Source: Gemmatimonadota bacterium (lineage in GTDB: Bacteria > Gemmatimonadota > Gemmatimonadetes > Gemmatimonadales > Gemmatimonadaceae). Taken from it: DNA of 35,243 bases. The position numbers were made by a program, and so were the translations under genes. The notes under the pieces are model-generated. The model was not told where the DNA came from. It searched no databases and saw only the letters and a program-made list of their open reading frames with translations. Of the stretch, positions 32,531 to 35,243 are shown in pieces. The first letter of the stretch is position 1; each line of letters opens with the position of its first letter. Where the stretch lies: the NCBI GenBank assembly GCA_947461225.1, contig CANHJV010000020.1, positions 1-35,243 of the forward strand, in the 5' to 3' direction.

Positions 32531-33960
32531 CGGCGACTGCTCCGCACTGGGCGCGACTCCTGCTCGAGCGCGCGCTGCGCGCCGTCGCGTGGCTGGCGCT
32601 GACGGCGGCGATCTTCCTCGCGAGCCGATCCTCCAGCCGGCCTGACCGGTTGCGTCCCGTGGTGCGGTGGTCGGTGGCGGACGTGGCGGACAGCGGGGTG
32701 AGCGCGCTTGCCACGACGCTCGTGCGCGAGGCGGTGGCGGCGGCTGGGGATTCGCAGCCGCGAGGACTCACCGTGGAACTCCCGGCGATTCCCGTGTCGC
32801 GCGCGCGCGCGCTGCTGGGCACGGTCAGGGGTGCGGACGTCACGGTGCACTGGATCGATCGCACGCGGGCCTCGGGGCTCGCGCTGTCGGCGGCCGCCGT
32901 GGCCGGTCCATCGGGTGCGGTGGACGTTCGCGTGGCGGGGGCGATGGCGGGCCCCATGGCGTCGTCGAAGCCGCTCGTGTTGCGGGATGGCGGTGGCACC
33001 CTCGATTCTATCCCGACGGTGCGGCGCGCTGGATGGCGACTTGCCAGTGTGTCGCCGCCACTGCGGGCGTCGGTCGGCGCCTCCGAGGCCCGCGTGGCCG
33101 TGGCCACGCCGGCGTTCGGGCGGCGCGTGATGCTGATGGCGCAGCCGGGGTGGGAGTCGAAGTTCACGGCGGCGGCGCTGGAGGAGGCCGGGTGGCATGT
33201 GGACGGCAGCTACCGCGTGTCGCCCCGCACGGCGGTCACGCTCGGCGCGCCGGCGCGTCTCGACACCGCGCGCTATGCCGTGGTCGTGCTGCTGGACAGC
33301 CTGTCGGTCGACGCGATTGGCATCACGCGCTTCGTGCAGCAGGGCGGCGGGCTGGTGCTGGGCGGTGACGCGCTGCGCATACCGGCGCTGGCGTCGATCC
33401 GCCCCGTGCGGGCAACGTCGGCTCGCGGCGGCGTGGCGGGGGCGCTGCTCACGGAGACGCCACAGCGAGGGCTCGATGCGTGGGAACTCGTGGCAGATCG
33501 TGGCGCGTCGGTGGTGCAATCGGTCCCCTCGGACCACGGGCACGTGGAGCCCGTGCTGGTCGCACAGCGCGTCGGCGCCGGTCGCGTGGTGGCCAGCGCG
33601 TACCGCAACAGCTGGCGCTGGCGCATGGAAGGCACCGACGACGGTGCCGCCGAGCACCGCGCGTGGTGGGGCGGCGTGTTGGCGCTGGCGGCCGGTGTGC
33701 CGGCGGGTGTGCCGGCTGTGGCGGGCGATTCCCTGGCCGATGCCTTCCCCGGTGATGCGGCGCCCTACGCCGACCTGGTGGGGCGGCTTGGCGGGCCCGT
33801 GGCGGCCAATGGCGCGGGTGAGCCGGCGCCGGTCGCGGCGCCCACGGCGTTCGCGGCGTTGATGGATCGCCTGCGGGCCGCTCCCGGTCTACTGTTCATG
33901 ATCATCGCCGTGGCGCTGCTGGGAGAGTGGGCGTCGCGGCGCCTGCGCGGCACTCGATAA
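32527..33960 (+). CDS. Membrane protein with GATase-like region, last gene of the MoxR operon
   Basis: 477 aa. A helix at about 14-33 and one at about 452-470 bracket a large soluble part. In the middle, GRRVMLMAQPGWESKFTAAA, YAVVVLLDSLS and FVQQGGGLVLGGDAL form an alpha/beta pattern like the class I glutamine-amidotransferase fold used as a binding domain, without a visible catalytic Cys. Such proteins commonly accompany DUF58, Bat and DUF4159 genes. Starts in ATGA overlap with DUF4159. The HDAC-family gene begins 14 bases later. Confidence 0.65.
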   Translation: MTATAPHWARLLLERALRAVAWLALTAAIFLASRSSSRPDRLRPVVRWSVADVADSGVSALATTLVREAVAAAGDSQPRGLTVELPAIPVSRARALLGTVRGADVTVHWIDRTRASGLALSAAAVAGPSGAVDVRVAGAMAGPMASSKPLVLRDGGGTLDSIPTVRRAGWRLASVSPPLRASVGASEARVAVATPAFGRRVMLMAQPGWESKFTAAALEEAGWHVDGSYRVSPRTAVTLGAPARLDTARYAVVVLLDSLSVDAIGITRFVQQGGGLVLGGDALRIPALASIRPVRATSARGGVAGALLTETPQRGLDAWELVADRGASVVQSVPSDHGHVEPVLVAQRVGAGRVVASAYRNSWRWRMEGTDDGAAEHRAWWGGVLALAAGVPAGVPAVAGDSLADAFPGDAAPYADLVGRLGGPVAANGAGEPAPVAAPTAFAALMDRLRAAPGLLFMIIAVALLGEWASRRLRGTR

Positions 33961-33974
33961 AACTCTACGTCCGG

Positions 33975-34916
33975 ATGTACGGCATGAAGCAGCAGGTTGC
34001 GTTTCTCTCGCACTCCGATTGCGGACGACATGACACCGGATGGAATCACCCCGAGCACGTCGGGCGCCTCCGCGCCATTCCGCGGGCGCTGCGTCACGAC
34101 CAGGCATTGTTCGAGTCGCTGCAGCACTTCGAGGGACGACATGCCACGGAAGACGAGATCGCGCTGGCGCACGACCGAGACTACATCGCGAAGGTGAGGG
34201 ACTTGGCGCAGTCCGGCGGCGGGCGTCTCGATCCCGACACGGTGGTCAGTGAAGGGTCGTGGGATGCGGCCACGGCGGGCACCGGTTGCGTGCTCGATGG
34301 CGTGGACATGGCCTTCGACGGTCGTGCGCCGCGGAGCTTTTCGGCGGTGCGTCCGCCGGGGCACCACGCGCTGCGCGACCGGGCCATGGGATTCTGCCTC
34401 TTCGGCAATGTGGCGATTGCGGCGCACTACGCGTTGGCCACCAAGGCGTGCGAGCGCGTGTTGATCGTGGATTGGGACGTGCATCACGGCAACGGGACGC
34501 AGGCGCTGGTGGAGCACGAGCCGAAGATCCACTTCGTGTCGATGCACCAGTGGCCGTGGTATCCGGGCACCGGTGCGGCCGACGACCGTGGCCCGCATGG
34601 GACGGTGTGGAACGTGCCGATGGCGCCGTCGTTGCCCTCGTCGCAGTACGTGGACGCGCTGTTGCGTGCGGTCGATGCCGCGGCGGACGGCTTTCCGCCC
34701 GATCTGATTCTGCTGAGCGCCGGCTTCGACTGCCTCGACGGCGATCCCCTGGGGGCGTTCACGCTCACGCTCGACGACATCGGCACGCTCACGCGGGCGC
34801 TGGTGGAGCGGGCCGAGCGGTGGTGCGGCGGTCGGCTGGTCAGCGCCATGGAAGGGGGATATGCCCCGGACCCGGTGGCGCAGGCGGTGCTCGTCCATCT
34901 GGCGGCGCTGGCCTAA
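33975..34916 (+). CDS. Histone deacetylase / acetylpolyamine amidohydrolase family protein
   Basis: Zinc-dependent deacetylase, 313 aa. Family motifs: HPEHVGRLRAI, RPPGHHA with the His130-His131 pair, VDWDVHHGNGTQ giving zinc ligands Asp168 and His170, SAGFD with Asp252, and EGGY near the C-terminus carrying the expected active-site Tyr. It resembles bacterial class II-type HDAC-like enzymes, whose substrates include acetylated polyamines and other small acetylamides. Start at 33975; a second ATG at 33984 is also possible. The stop codon lies inside the first unit of a tandem repeat. Confidence 0.93.
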   Translation: MYGMKQQVAFLSHSDCGRHDTGWNHPEHVGRLRAIPRALRHDQALFESLQHFEGRHATEDEIALAHDRDYIAKVRDLAQSGGGRLDPDTVVSEGSWDAATAGTGCVLDGVDMAFDGRAPRSFSAVRPPGHHALRDRAMGFCLFGNVAIAAHYALATKACERVLIVDWDVHHGNGTQALVEHEPKIHFVSMHQWPWYPGTGAADDRGPHGTVWNVPMAPSLPSSQYVDALLRAVDAAADGFPPDLILLSAGFDCLDGDPLGAFTLTLDDIGTLTRALVERAERWCGGRLVSAMEGGYAPDPVAQAVLVHLAALA

Positions 34917-34987
34917 AGGCGCTGGCCTGAAGGCGCTGGCCTGAAGGCGCTGGCCTAAAGGCGCTGGCCTAAAGGCGCTGGCCTGAA
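34904..34987 (+). repeat. 14-bp x 6 tandem repeat at the end of the HDAC-family gene
   Basis: Six head-to-tail copies of GGCGCTGGCCTAAA or GGCGCTGGCCTGAA, identical except for the A/G that makes the stop TAA or TGA (order A,G,G,A,A,G). The first copy holds the last codons and stop of the deacetylase gene. Because 14 is not a multiple of three, successive stops fall in all three frames. Confidence 0.97.
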
Positions 34988-35002
34988 GGCCTTCGTGTCA
35001 CC

Positions 35003-35020
35003 ATGATTCGCTGGTCATGA
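35003..35020 (+). other. Five-codon mini-ORF overlapping the corA start
   Basis: ATG at 35003 opens MIRWS, whose TGA overlaps the ATG of the corA-type gene as ATGA. Could couple or modulate translation of the transporter, or be chance. Confidence 0.22.
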
Positions 35021-35243
35021 CTCCCGTCCCCGCCGCTCTCCTCGCCATCGACCAGCCGCACGATCCGCCACCGCGTTCGATCTATCGATCGCTCTCGGGT
35101 GAGGCGGTCTTCGATTGTCATCCGCGCGACATCGCCCAGTTGCTGGCCAATGGCGGCCCGATGTGGGTCGACATCGACTCCTCGGTGCGTTCGCAGCATG
35201 CGTTGCTGGAGAAGCTCTTTCGGTTCCATCCGCTCGCGATCGA
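35017..35243 (+). CDS. corA: CorA-family magnesium/cobalt transporter, 5' part only
   Basis: The last 75 codons read MTPVPAALLAIDQP, then SLSGEAVFDCHPRDIAQLLA, MWVDIDSSVRSQHALLEKLF and RFHPLAI, matching the N-terminal cytoplasmic domain of CorA-type Mg2+ channels (WVDL...LL..LF.LHPLAIED). The membrane helices and GMN motif lie beyond the window edge, so it could be a CorA paralogue for another metal. It begins 30 bases after the tandem repeat. Confidence 0.8.
   Translation, partial: MTPVPAALLAIDQPHDPPPRSIYRSLSGEAVFDCHPRDIAQLLANGGPMWVDIDSSVRSQHALLEKLFRFHPLAI

Noticed and set aside
34904..34987. Short regular repeats as a possible CRISPR array
   Set aside because: The copies are directly adjacent with no spacers and only 14 bp long; this is a tandem repeat.

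Overview
The window is high-GC bacterial chromosome with about 33 protein genes packed closely on both strands. Gene content suggests a Gemmatimonadota (Gemmatimonas-like) bacterium: a SusC-like TonB receptor and a large Asp-box/VPS10-type exported protein typical of that phylum, a bacillithiol-type YpdA reductase, single-chain glycyl-tRNA synthetase, and a MoxR-DUF58-Bat-DUF4159 operon. This assignment is inference from gene content; there is no rRNA gene in the window. Many genes start on GTG and many overlap their upstream neighbour by ATGA, GTGA or TAATG.

1-4412 (+) is the distal part of the spc ribosomal operon: rplR (3' end only), rpsE, rpmD, rplO, secY, adk, map. rpsE carries an about 85-residue Arg-Gly-Gly repeat extension at its N-terminus. 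The operon ends after map, meeting a convergent gene. 4413-7170 (-) is a three-gene operon: inositol-monophosphatase-like protein, a formimidoyltransferase-cyclodeaminase fusion, and a small lipoprotein.

7221-15858 (+) is a run of housekeeping genes: trpS, a D-2-hydroxyacid dehydrogenase, pilT, a DapA-family lyase, a DUF456 membrane protein, an intrinsic terminator, purA, ypdA and glyS. 15859-16404 is the only long non-coding stretch. It holds a 98-nt near-palindrome built of CTCTGCG units and a decayed GxxExxY-family gene. 16405-19584 (+) is an exported Asp-box propeller protein, closed by a strong bidirectional terminator. Opposite it is a two-gene module (-): a beta-propeller phytase lipoprotein translationally coupled to a TonB-dependent receptor, probably a phytate or organophosphate scavenging unit.

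23787-33960 (+) is one long, tightly coupled gene string: SDR dehydrogenase, GAF protein with a degenerate histidine-kinase-like C-terminus, small unknown protein, ubiquitin-like beta-grasp protein, MoxR ATPase, DUF58, Bat-type membrane protein, DUF4175-like membrane protein, DUF4159 protein, and a membrane protein with a GATase-like region. A class II-type histone-deacetylase-family gene follows, ending inside a 14-bp x 6 tandem repeat, and then the start of a CorA-type magnesium transporter cut by the window edge.

The best candidates for something new are the ubiquitin-like protein built into the MoxR/DUF58/Bat operon together with a pseudo-kinase sensor, and the eukaryote-like RGG tail on ribosomal protein uS5.
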